From Andrena cerasifolii (lineage: Eukaryota > Arthropoda > Insecta > Hymenoptera > Andrenidae): a DNA stretch of 64,000 nt. The stretch is taken from positions 13,525,501 to 13,589,500 of the forward strand of contig NC_135118.1 in the NCBI RefSeq assembly GCF_050908995.1. Reading direction: 5' to 3'. Both the position numbers and the translations under genes were made by a program. Under the pieces are notes generated by a model. The model saw only the letters and a list, made by a program, of their open reading frames with translations, ran no database searches and was not told the origin of the DNA. Below, piece by piece: positions 45,816 to 57,317 of this stretch (position 1 is the first letter of the stretch; every line of letters starts with the position of its first letter).

Positions 45816-48800
45816 ATGTCAGGCTTAGTGTTTCTGCCGTTGCTTCTGCTCTCGGCGATATGTCGGGCGGATCTGCTTTCTGAAAATACAGTGACCTCTC
45901 AAGCAGATGGTGCGACAAACGTTAAATACAGGTTGCCGAATATTGCCAAACCTACGAAGTACAATCTTCACCTGCAGCCAGACTTGACGAAGTTCCAGTT
46001 CACGGGGCAAGCGATAATCACGCTCGTTCTGCAGGAAGACACAACAGCCTTAACTTTGAACGCTAAAAATCTGACAATAGCAGCAAATAATGTTGATGTG
46101 GTTGGAGGGAGTATCAAGAAACCGCAGATAGCGACGAAAGTAGATGTGAACGATGAGGAAGAGTTTGTGGTTGTCACGTTCGCCGATACACTCCAGAATG
46201 GCACAGAATACGATCTCACAATTAACTACTCCGGCGAGTTAAATGACCAAAAAGTTGGGTTTTACAGAAGCAGGTATCTGACGAAAGACGGCACCGTAAA
46301 GTAAGTACGCACGATCACTATGACGTAATCACGTAAAACGATGGCGATTACTTTGAGCCACAGCTGCTATTAGTTCGCAATTAGTCTGCCGTTATCTGCG
46401 GCGGCGATAATTTTCGAAAATGTCCTTCGCGTGTTACAGATATATCGCCACAACTCACTTCGAGCCAACACGTGCTCGGCTAGCATTTCCATGTTGGGAC
46501 GAGCCCGCGTACAAAGCGAACTTCACAATTTCTATAACACATTCGACGAACTATACGGCAATTTCCAATATGGCTGAAGCAGGAAAAAAAATGCAAAACT
46601 CGACGTGCACTACCTCTTTCAAAACAAGTCCGCCAATGTCCACCTACCTTGTGGCTTTTGTGGTCTCCGACTATGTCAATACAACGAACGCGAACGGAAC
46701 CTTTAGAGTTTGGACGAAAGCAGACGCTGCGAATCAAGCGAGCTATGCTTTGGAAGTGGGCGAAGCGGTGATAGGAAAGTTGGACAATTATACGGGAATC
46801 AAATACAGCGATTACATGGATAAGATGGATCAGATATCTATCAAGGACTTCACGGCAGGCGCTATGGAGAATTGGGGTCTTGTGACGTACAGGTAATTAT
46901 CGTGACGTGCACTCAGATTTGATCAAGGCACCTGTCTTCGTACATTTGGGGGATTAATCCACCGGCGTGAATGACGAACGCGAAAATTCCGAAATCATCG
47001 AGTGCTTTTTAAATCGCACTGTTCTATTCATATCGGTGAACACGATTCGTTCATGACAGTGCAAGAGTGTTCGGCAGGACGAGTGGTCTTGGTCTACTTA
47101 GGTGTACTGTATCTACAGAGTGTCTCGTAAGTGATGGTAATTCGACACGGAAAGGTAAGTTGAATTTATAAAATTCAATTTGCAAGTAAATCGCTTCGTA
47201 TTTGAAAAAGTTCAGTTTGAATTTCAATCGAGTACCTGAGCACCAAAATATGGTTGGTGGTGTTTGAGGGTTGTGATGAGGTAAGGGGAACGGTTTTTGT
47301 CCGTGTAGGACCTTCGCGAAGCGTTCCTCTAATCTCAGAGTCCCCTTTGGACGCCACCAGCTGTACTTCGGTGCACGCCTACCGTGGAGAACATTAAGGG
47401 GTCGTTCTACTTTGATCGGCCGATAAATGAAGCTATTTTTTTAAGATTTTTTTCTAATAAATACAACATGTAATGAAATAAATCTTTTTGGAATTTATTA
47501 AGCTACTCTTATGTTATACAAAAAAATTAAAAAGATTGTTTTTAAATTGTTTCATATGTCTTTTTATGGCGTGCATGTGACACCTTGAAAAATTGATGAT
47601 TTTCCGGGTCAGGCTTATCTAAAATAAAAAAATCGAAAAGATTCTTAATCTGTATGAGTGTGTCTATCGCCCGTGGCTCAATTAATAATTTTTGTTGAGA
47701 AATAACATAATGGCGCCCGTTTGAAAGAAAAAGTTCCCCAAAAGAGTGTTTTCTCGAATGTTCCCCGAGAAAAATCTCGGTTATTTTTCGACAAAAATTG
47801 TTAAGTTAGCTACAGGCGACAGCCACACTCGTACATATTAAGAATCTTTTCGAATTTTTTATTTCATGTAAGCCTGAGCCAGGGAATCACCCACGCCACG
47901 AATATACGTCTATTTTGGAGTTGTCACATTGACGCTATAAAAAAAAACATATGAAACAAATTAAAAACAATCTTTCTAATTTTTTTTGTAATATAAGAGT
48001 AGTTTAATAAATTCCAAAAAGATTTATTTCGTCATATGTTGTATTTACTGAGAAAAAAATCTTTAAATATAGCTTCATTTTTCGGCTGATCAAAGTAGAA
48101 TGACCCCTTAAACTCGTTCATTTCCAGAACGGAGCTAGTTACGAACAAGTTTTATTGTATATTTGCAACTTGTTTATTCGTCTATATATAAACATTGGCG
48201 TAGCTAGGATTTTTGTCTGGTGGGAGTCAGGTCGCATCCCTTCCCCTCCCTCTTTTTTTTTATAAGTAGAGAAAATCTTCATATACTTTCACATGTTATT
48301 ACAATCGTTCACCTACATATTTATTTAACACTAAAACAAAGGGCGAACTAAATAAAAAATTATTGATTATTTAACAGAAGAATGTTTTTTAGTTATTTCG
48401 ATAGTTTCTAGGGAGGGGCCATTCCGCGTTTTGGGGAGGGCGGTAGGCCCACCCGGCCCACTAAATAGTTACGCCAATGTATATGAATATATTCATGTGC
48501 AGTTCATTTGTGCATATAAATACGACCAAACAACTTGATATAACACGTTTCCACAAGTTTCACAGTTCCATGAAGCCGCTATTACGTTGCTTTCTAGAAC
48601 GACACGCTTACGTATGAAAATAAATATTAGTACGAGGAATAACGGGATCTGGATTGTCACATAAATTTTTTTAATATTTGATTGTTAAAGGGAAAGTGCC
48701 CTCCAGTATGAAGAAAATGTCACCACGACTGCTTCCAAGCAGAGCATAGCAACGATAATAGCACACGAGTTCGCACATCAATGGTTCGGGAATCTGGTCA

Positions 48801-51800
48801 GCCCGAAATGGTGGGAATACATCTGGCTGAACGAAGGGTTCGCTAATTACATGCAACACTTCATCATGGATAAAGTAAGTGCCAACGATTACGTCTTCGA
48901 TTCTATATTGCAAAGTTGCGCCGAGAATACGAAATTCATTACACTCGTTCAAGTGGAAGTAAAGAAGGAAAGGAACTCCGTGGTAATTAAAAATTTGGAT
49001 AGAGGCAACGGTGAATTACTACTCTAAATGTAGGAGTTCCTTTCTACTTAGTCATATACATATCAATATCTGATATCCAGAAAATGAGAATGCTAAATTA
49101 TCTCTACACTTTTGTCCCTAATTATTTTACACGTAACTTCATTCAACGATTCACGAAATTAATTAATCATTAGACACACCGGGCATCTAGTCAAGAATAA
49201 CTGCTTACACTTCTCAAACACATCGTTATCAGATACGAAGATTATGCAAGATGCAAATCAATTCTGGACGTTCCGAAGCATATTGAATTCAAGAAACTTC
49301 TTCTAATTCTTCATCCGTCTCCCGAAGATATTATGCTTAACGCTATATACGTTTTCGAGATGAATTACTGTACTCTTATCTGCCCCCAAATGCTTGCATT
49401 AAGTACTCATGTCTGAACACGAGGTGAAAGTGTAGAGTGTCGGAGCTTGAAAGTCACTAATCTTACCGTGTCGCATGATCTAAAATCTGACGAAATCTCA
49501 CGACTTGTTGCGCACACTTTCAGTTGGAGCCATCCTGGCGCTTAATGGAATATTACGTTTCGGACTCCTTGCAAGGGAAGGCTTTCCTTTTCGATGCAGG
49601 CGAGCAGACGCGCCCCATGAACAAGGCCGTCAACAGCCCGACAGAAATCATGGCCCTGTTCGACAGAGTCGCCTACGAGAAATGTAAGATTTTAATCGGT
49701 TAAATACACCATCGTCGTTGCCTATGCGCGACTAAATGACCTCAGCCCATTCAGAGCTATCTCTGTACGAGACACTTTGTTACAGTATAGATTAAAAAAG
49801 CGCGAGCAAACATGATACGTACTCCTAATAATTTCTGTTTATTACCTCGCGCCACCGACACCAGCAACCGGGCACGCTCGTGATCTAATACCAGCGTAGT
49901 CTTATCTTATCAATCAATTAATACGATATACCCTGGTTATAAACATTATCAGTACGAAGATAAAGTACAAGACACATGAGGCCGAGAAGTTCGAGTGGCA
50001 TTGTTTCGTGAGAAATATAAAATTGAAGGAGTAATATAGAATAGGAAATAGAGTGATTTTAAATCGCTCTTTTTGGCGCTGACGATGGCGATATTTATAG
50101 CCCCTACGACGATATAATGTATAATGATATGACTTGAATTCTCTACAGCTGGATCGATTATTCGAATGATGTCGCATATTTTGACACCAGAGGTCTTCCA
50201 GGCGGGCTTGAGGGATTATCTGAACAAACAGTACGTACAATAGGGCGCATGCACCATTTGTGGCCATTTTAAGATATTGCACCAGTTTTTGGCCACCTCT
50301 TAAAAAATATAATATTTTTCCGTGTAAGCAATAAATGTAACCTTATATTTCTGGTTATGTGAAATCCTCCACATAACAATGATCTGCAAGCAATTTAAAT
50401 ATGAGACAATGAAGCACATGGCCAAAAACAGTACAATGGCCACAAACGGTACACCTGCCCTACGAACTTTCGCGTGTTTTATTTCAGGGAATTAATTGCA
50501 TACGTATATCTGCGCTGGGGGGGTCGAAAGTTAACTTGTTCGTGTAATTAATGTCGGTATAGAATAATGTAGCGTTGATTAATTTCCGTTCCACAAAAAT
50601 ACTAATGCAATAAGAACGAAGGAATAATAAAGCAATTAGTGTTGTTCGAAAGCTAGTATTCTCGTAGACATACCGAATTGCGGAATATGAAATAGGTACT
50701 CTTTATAAGAACGCTTCTTTTAATGTACCTAATTCCTTGAAACAGGATTGTATTATTGTATTGTTCCATGTACCTAACTGGTATTAATAATAATCATTAC
50801 AGTAAGCTGGGTGTTGCTGATTCCGATGCACTCTTCGCGTCGCTCCAGAACGCTAGTAAGGATAAATGGGAAGGCAAGGAACTCAAGGAAATCATGAACG
50901 AATGGGTAACCAAACCTGGCTATCCAGTACTTAACGTTAAAAAGAACACGGCCGGAGTCTACGATATAAGTCAAGAACGATTCACATTGAACGGAACTGG
51001 CGATAACACCACGTGGTGGATACCTCTATCCTACACCGACAAAAGCTTAAGAAATTTCACCTTCACCCTGAAAGGATGGTTGAAATCAGGAAATAAGTCG
51101 GCGCAGGTTACAACAAAGAACAATGAAAATGATTGGATCATTTTCAACGTGAACCAAATAGGTGTGTAACGTAATATCTGTACGGTGGTGGGGGAAAGAA
51201 AGTTTAAAACTGATGGTTTTACATGGCTGTGTAATTAATCTAATACTAGGCTTGAAATATTATGATCTATGCTGGCAACCCTCCAATTTATAGGATACCA
51301 GCTTTAATACCCCGCTTCGCCCGAAATTTAGATTTATAAAAAAAATTTTTTAGTTTTTTTTTTAAATAGTCACATTCATCTGGATTAGTCAAGCATAATG
51401 AGTTTATCGGTCGAAAGTTTTTATGCGGGAGACAGACACACAAACATATTAGAAGCTCTCTGCTTTATATATTATGATAAATTTAAGTATTTAATTCTTT
51501 CTAGTGGAAGTATCTTACTGTCGTTACAGTTTGTACTTTCTTTTCATTACTACTGTATACTTGGTGGTAGAGCTGTAGCGAATTCGTCCAATATTTTCAA
51601 TTGTTAATCAGTCCCCATTACTCCTAAAGCAGGATGTTCGAAATTCAGAAACGGAATTCGGTGATGCCATTTAATTCCCAAATTTACGAGTTCGGTATAG
51701 GTCTAAAGTAAAGTGGTAATCGTGTTACCGAAAGGGGGAGGATTTTATGGAAGCTGAGACGAAAGAAAGAAAGAAAGTGTATATCGAGTCGCCAAATTTG

Positions 51801-54800
51801 TTTACCTATATAAACATCAACATATATTCGTGATAGACGTTACAAATTCGAAATTATTTTTTAATTCGTGGTTTGACTATTAATAGTAGAACATGTGTTC
51901 CTATTTCATTTGTATACGGTTTAATTATTGGACCCGATAGAAGTTCATATTTATTTTTATCTGCCTCAAGTTAAACGCAAGCAGAACAGGATATTTCATT
52001 CACACGAATGTCTGCGGTTTCATGCATCTTTTACTTCTTCCAAGGTGTTCTAGATTTAACAAAAGCGATAATTATTTTTCAGGTTACTATCGCGTGAACT
52101 ACGACGACAACAATTGGAAGCTTCTATCGGACTACTTAAACACGAAGGACTATAAAAATATAAGCCCCTTGAGCCGTGCTCAATTGCTCGATGACGCTTT
52201 GAACCTGGCCCGAACAAGTCGCTTAAATTTTACCATCGCATTGTCCCTCACTAGTTATCTCACCCAGGAAGCAGACTACATCCCGTGGACCACAGCTTTC
52301 AGGAATTTGAACTTCGTGCACAGTATGATGCAGTCTTCGAATAACTATGCAATTTTACAGGTACATGCATGCACGTGAACAGATCAACGATTTCTTCTTC
52401 TTTCATTTCCTACTCTCAAGTTCGAAAACATCTGTTTCTAATTTATTAACACTTTGAGTGGCGCAAGATTTCGAAGAATAGCTCTTTAAATCGGCCTCTC
52501 CGAATGATCACACATCCCGGGGAAATTTCGTACGAAGCAAACTCTGAGCTTGCTTAGTTTTCAAAGTAAACATTTGGAAACTCGTCGGTCAGAGGTGCAC
52601 AGGGAGCCGTTTTTAGCGCCTAACTGCGAGCAACCCGCCTATCCTGTTGCTCAGGTTAGAATCGCTGAGGAGAACTGCAGTAGTGTAGGCTCGTAGCGTA
52701 AGCATATATAGCTGGGCTCAAGTCATAACAAATGCACGTACACTACTGCAGTTCGTCTCACCGATTCTAATCTTAGCAACGGGACAGGCGGGTTGCTCGC
52801 AGGTAGGCGCTAAAACGGCTCCCTGTGCACCCCTGTCGTAGGTCAATTCTTTCCCTGCTTTACAGAAAATATGGGCAAGGAAATACGCGTAACTCCACAC
52901 GAGGTGCAAACCCCTCGGCATGAAAACACGCCGACGCCACTCAAAGCGTTAATTCTACTAACAGAATCTTGAATTTCCAAAATAATATACATTGTTTCAC
53001 TCACGCATAACCAGACTTTTTCGCGGATCCTACGCCCAACATATGTTACAGATTTTCTTATACTGTGCTCGTTGTTTCAGCTTTACGTCAGGTATATATT
53101 GAAAGAATTGACGAAAACTGTACCATACAAACCCACGAACAAGGACGAACACGTGACGAAACTTCTTAGAACGAACCTACTGAAATGGGCTTGCAGAGCT
53201 GAGCAGGAAGACTGCACGAAATACGCCAAGGAGGCATTTGACTTGTGGGTCAAAGATCCTGCTAAGAATCCGTAAGTTCTTATCGATTCAGTACTCTGCG
53301 CGCACTGCGCCTTGCGTAGATATGGTGGTGTGTTAGGAGTCTTGGAGTGTGTAGAAATGTGACCAAATTAGTACGATCCTGTAACGAGTTGTGATAAACA
53401 CATTTGGTAATTGTACCCTGACGAATACCTCCCAGATTAATCACTATATATCTCCAAGGCACAGTACATTGCGAGTCATAGTGCATTAATAATAAGGGTT
53501 GAAAATTTGCGTACTATCCACTTAATTTGGTTCCAAATCAAGACGATAAGACTACGATAGACGTGAAGATTTTATAAAATGTGTGACAGTTGACGGTAGG
53601 TAGTGAGGTAGGAAGAAGCTCGACTTTGCCTGCTAATCTGAATGCCTGAATTTTATCTAACTTTAAAGCTTGATTCTGGCTTCTCGATTTAGTTCTACCC
53701 GAAGACCTACCTTTTAACAATTCTGTCGCGAGTTACGCGCCATTTTTTCCCTTACGAACTGTGAGATCAACGCACAGTTGTGGATCTTAATTTGCCATAT
53801 AGTCTTTGTGGTGTCATAACTATGTAAATGATATTTGTGTGTGTTTACAGACTCGATGCCGATTTGAAGAACAACATTATCTGCGTGGGATTAAGAACCG
53901 CCGATGAGAAGACGTGGAACACAACTATGGCAACCCTGATGAATTCTACATTCGACCAGGACGAGAAGAACGGTCTGCTGCCTATCATGGGTTGCTCTGG
54001 CACGATGGAAATTCTCAGGAAATTCCTGATGTCGTCTCTTGAGGAGAACTCCACCGTTGACTTCAATATCGCTCTGCAGGCCGTAATCTCTGACAACCCT
54101 GAGGGATTGAACCTCGCCCTGGATGTAATTACCACGGAACTGGAGAAGATAAAGAAGCTGTAATTATCTATAACACTGAATACTATGCTATTGAAATGCA
54201 AAAGCCATAACCAAACCGTTTTTCTTATTTCAGCGACAAAGCTGACGAGAAGATAAAATCGTGCATAGAGACCCTTGGCAACGCTATCACGAATAAGGAT
54301 CAATTCTTCCAGGTACAGTTAAGATTTACTAATTATTCTCTCCGTTAAGAACGTTATCTGGACTCTGTATTGTATATTGGCATGTGCCACTTACCTATAC
54401 GCGATATTTTCCATATACACACATCCACTTGTTCCACATACAAAATGGAGTAATAGATAGAATTGTCATTCATGAGCAGGGGTCGAATGAAACTGTTAAG
54501 TTTTATAGATAAAAGTTATTTATCGAACTTTTAACTTTTAAATCAATTCCTTTCTGTTTTAAGTTAACTCTGCTGCAAGAGTTCAGTTTTAACAGTTGTT
54601 CGATTAATAAAAGTTCTGAAGGAATATATACTTTAAGGGTAAAATATAAAAGTTAGGAATATTTTTTTAATTAGTATTATTTAAGGAGTTGGAAGCAGGA
54701 TAAATATAGAAGAGAAATTTTTATATAATAATTTTCACCGAACGGTTTAATTATTTTCATAGCAAAATAAATGTTCCTGCTTAACTAGCACCTTTTTCTA

Positions 54801-55406
54801 CTTTCAAGAAATTGAATTATTATTTACACAAAAATATATGGAATAAATGTTTCAATTAATACACTGAATTTTATAACAGTTTTCTCGGAATAGAAAAGAT
54901 AATAGTCATAAAATTACAGTTATTTCATAATTAATTGAAAATTTTAAGAGTTTCCTTCGATCCCTGTAAATGGATTTCTTCTGCTAGTTAATAATGTTTG
55001 TAAAGCTATTCAATGATTCTGTTAATCGATGACTTACCTTGATTGTTAGGTAACTCGGTAATTAACAGCCCGTGGGCAATGCGTTTTCAAGCATGTGACT
55101 ATATTATAATTAATATCTTTAATATGCTTGACAGGTTGTTAATAGGATCTCCATAAATAATATATTAATATTCTGAATATCCTATTCTTTCAGCTGACCA
55201 AATTCAGCACAAAGGCCAGGGCGCAGCCAGATCTTGTGCAGAGTACCATAGAGAAGGCGACAAGGAACATTGAATGGATTAATACCCACGCAGGAGTAAT
55301 CGATGACTGGTTGTTGGAGCATGAAGAACATTTCCGAAGTTCCGCTAGCACAATAGCCCTTACATCGTTGCTCGCCATAATTTCCATATTCATCACACGA
55401 TTCTAA
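45816..55406 (+). CDS. APN-B: GPI-anchored aminopeptidase N-like M1 metallopeptidase
   Basis: Exons 45816-46300, 46440-46892, 48691-48874, 49524-49683, 50149-50230, 50803-51161, 52083-52360, 53081-53271, 53851-54159, 54234-54312, 55194-55406 join to 2793 nt, 930 aa plus TAA. The signal peptide is MSGLVFLPLLLLSAICRA; an upstream in-frame ATG at 45744 is less likely because it would bury it and sits before the splice acceptor at 45760. Canonical motifs: FPCWDEP, GAMEN at 302-306, HEFAH at 338-342, Glu361 as third zinc ligand, YEKSGSIIRMM with the catalytic Tyr, and GYYRVNYD at the start of the C-domain. The chain ends SSASTIALTSLLAIISIFI plus TRF, a small-residue site then hydrophobic tail, typical of GPI attachment as in insect midgut APNs. 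Full activity is expected. Many N-x-S/T sites are present. Confidence 0.93.
47394..48111. mobile_element. Foldback element with TTAA ends, family P3
   Basis: It opens TTAAGGGGTCGTTCTACTTT and closes AAAGTAGAATGACCCCTTAA, with long imperfect arms (GAATTTATTAAGCTACTCTT mirrored by AGAGTAGTTTAATAAATTCC). The centre is near 47750. 718 bp, no ORF of interest. TTAA at both ends suits piggyBac-type insertion. In the APN-B intron 46893-48690. Confidence 0.85.
48193..48479. mobile_element. hAT-like MITE with 7/8 matching target duplication
   Basis: Flanks TATATAAA (48185-48192) and TATATGAA (48480-48487). Ends CATTGGCGTAGCTAGGATTT and the inverse of CATTGGCGTAACTATTTAGT share the first 14 bases except one. 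GGTGGG / CCCACC near the ends are also mirrored. Same intron as the P3 element, 80 bp away. Confidence 0.75.
48691..48874 (+). CDS. APN-B zinc-binding exon
   Basis: AG+G completes Arg, then ESALQYEENVTTTASKQSIA, then the zinc motif HEFAHQWFGNL and WLNEGFANYM, and ends in phase 0 at the GTAAGT donor 48875. The zinc ligands His338, His342 and Glu361 all sit in this exon. An upstream acceptor TTGTTAAAG is unusually purine-rich at its end but is the only one giving the right phase. Confidence 0.9.
50243..50460. mobile_element. TA-flanked MITE (mariner-like), family M3, beside a splice donor
   Basis: TA then GGGCGCATGCACCATTTGTG at the left; the inverse of GGGCAGGTGTACCGTTTGTG then TA at the right. 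GTGGCCATTTTAAGAT and AATGGCCACAAACGG are mirrored. The left TA is only 10 bp past the APN-B donor at 50231. Confidence 0.75.
51316..51475 (+). repeat. Interspersed repeat family R, copy 2
   Basis: CGCCCGAAATTTAGATT, a poly-A/T stretch, TTCATCTGGATTAGTCAAGC, CGAAAGTTTTTATGCGGGAG, GACAGACACACAAACATA and CTGCTTTATATATTA in order, matching 60427-60631 and the inverse of 8368-8562. Inside the APN-B intron 51162-52082. Confidence 0.72.
52446..52952. mobile_element. piggyBac-like MITE, family P1, carrying a nested hAT element
   Basis: TTAACACTTTGAGTGGCG at the left and CGCCACTCAAAGCGTTAA at the right are inverted, each with TTAA. Subterminal AAAACACGCCGACGCC matches the inverse of the 26144 copy. 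Removing the nested 52590-52835 element leaves about 250 bp. In the APN-B intron 52361-53080. Confidence 0.85.
52590..52835. mobile_element. hAT-like palindromic MITE nested in a TTAA element
   Basis: Flanks TCGTCGGT (52582-52589) and TCGTAGGT (52836-52843) differ at one base. Ends CAGAGGTGCACAGGGAGCCG and CGGCTCCCTGTGCACCCCTG are inverted; arms run through GCGAGCAACCCGCCT and ACTGCAGTAGTGTA. CAGRGGTGCAC is a typical hAT end. Confidence 0.87.
54594..54965. repeat. Interspersed AT-rich repeat, family X copy 2
   Basis: Same orientation as 1-471 with shared blocks such as TTGGAAGCAGGATAAATATA and AATATATGGAATAAA, but missing about 100 bp in several places. Lies in the last APN-B intron (54313-55193). 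No inverted ends or ORF visible. Confidence 0.72.
55194..55406 (+). CDS. APN-B last exon with GPI signal
   Basis: Acceptor CTATTCTTTCAG before 55194, phase 0. It reads LTKFSTKARAQPDLVQSTIE, then IEWINTHAGVIDDWLLEHEE, then SSAST and a 20-residue hydrophobic segment, TAA at 55404-55406. APN-A ends before any such tail. Confidence 0.9.
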   Translation: MTKFSTKARAQPDLVQSTIEKATRNIEWINTHAGVIDDWLLEHEEHFRSSASTIALTSLLAIISIFITRF

Positions 55407-57317
55407 TAAGTGTAAGGGGACCGTCATTTTGAGCAGGTCACTGAAATGGTGCCCGAACTCGTTTCTGCGAATGAATCGAAACGAACGAGGGAGGAAGGAG
55501 AACAATGCAACTATGTTCTTGTATCGGGAGAAGCATACGATGTTCGTGTGTAAAATAGAATTTGGATAAAATGGAAAGTCTTAGAGAACGGCGAAACGTA
55601 CAAGTACCTATATGAATTATCTGAGTTATCATGGACTCTGTTAGAATGGAAATATTTAATATGTAACTATGTAATATGATTGTAAATAATATAGATGTAT
55701 CCATGTCCAAATGGTCTAAATATATTTATTTTGTATTCTTGAAAATGTATAATAAGATGAAAATGAAACTTCCACATCACTATTTAAATAGCTTACTATT
55801 CATATTAGCAAGCACTCGTTGCTACATATTTCTATAGAATGAGTAGGGGTGTGCGGGTACCCGAAATTACGGGACCCGATTTGCGATTCGGGAGCCGATT
55901 TTCTTGCTTAAAAATTCTTACATTTGATCACACTGCAAAATCACAACGTAATAGTTATAATTATGCAGTATGATCAGGTGTAAGAATTTTTAAGCCAGAA
56001 CCCCCCCAAGAATGAGTCGTTAGGGATAGTTTTGAAACCAAGAAATATCAGTTAAACGACTAGTCGTGATTGTTTTCAGAAGTATATGATAATTATGATA
56101 TTTTTAACACTAATGATAATGTAAATGTTTTCGCATATATTTCAGTGAAAAGGATTTGTAGCAAAGTAGAATATATGGTTTAATAAGAACAGTAATTTTC
56201 GAGCTTCGTTTTGTAGATATAAAAGGTACCCCATGCTAATTACTATAAGCGAAGACAAAGATTTCTGATTTGCAATACGTTTTGAAATATAAAAAAATTT
56301 GAATTTTGCCAGGGTACGTAAAGTTCTGAGGTCCCATGAAGTGTTACAAATTACTAACACTCCATCGGACCTATTTTGCATAAAAGTGCATAGGTTTAGG
56401 TCGATAAAAACTTTTATTAAATAGTAATGAAAATCCTTATCCTTCTGTTTTGGAATTAAATCTTCTCAATGAGGAAAATTCGAAACAATTATTTCTTTCA
56501 AATATTATTTATTATTTATTAGTGTCGGCCAATTAGTATGTTCAAACGAAGGAATGTTTCGCAAATTTAAAGAATATGTTAAACCACAGAATATTAAACT
56601 ACGTACAGGTTTCTCACGAACCAAAGATAAACTGGTTTAATATTCTTCAATTTTATAATAGCTCGCGATGTAGATATGCGTAATGCGAGACGTAGCTGTA
56701 AATAATAAGAATTGGCCTTCGATTCTTCTTTTTTTAGCGTGCAATCAAGGAAATTACTGTGCATTCCTGTATATTGCCTATCAATGAAGAGCGTAGGTTA
56801 ACTGAATAAATTATTCACGCCACGGTAAGAGTCAAAACATTCACATCCGTCATTTGGTCTACTTATCAACGATTATGACAGTAGTTGTTACCAGAACTTG
56901 AAAAACCTAGTACTCGTAACCGTTATTAACGGTAATGCTCTGTTAATATATCGTTTGCGTAATTCAGTGGAAGACTATAATAATTAAACATTCGTCAAAC
57001 AAATTTATATTAACACGTGTAAGTACGAAATTATTAATTCAATGCTTTCTGTAGTATGGCATAATAGGGCAGCTGGATTTGAATATTACACGGACTCTGA
57101 AAAATGAATATTAGACGTAGATTGATTATTGTTAACACATAGAATGTATATAATTTAATAAACTTGTATTTTTAGTAAGACACTATTTCGTTTTACAGCT
57201 GCAGTTTGGAGATACAGAAATAACTGACAGGAAAATGCTGTAATTAAAAGGCGAATTCTCGAACGATTTGAATTATTAAATTTATATAGTGTCAAGGCGA
57301 TAGTGTTTTTGAGAAAT
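55407..57317. other. Intergenic region between APN-B and APN-C
   Basis: AT-rich; holds the family H1 copy at 55844-56008. The APN-C promoter must lie in the last few hundred bases, but no convincing TATA/initiator pair was found. Nothing else recognised. Confidence 0.6.
55844..56008. mobile_element. hAT-like MITE, family H1 copy 2, exact 8-bp duplication
   Basis: AGAATGAG flanks at 55836-55843 and 56009-56016. It opens TAGGGGTGTGCGGGTACCCG and shares CCCGATTTGCGATT and TTCTTGCTTAAAAATTCTTA with the 18753 element. The right arm is badly degraded into a C-rich end (CCCCCCCA). Confidence 0.85.
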
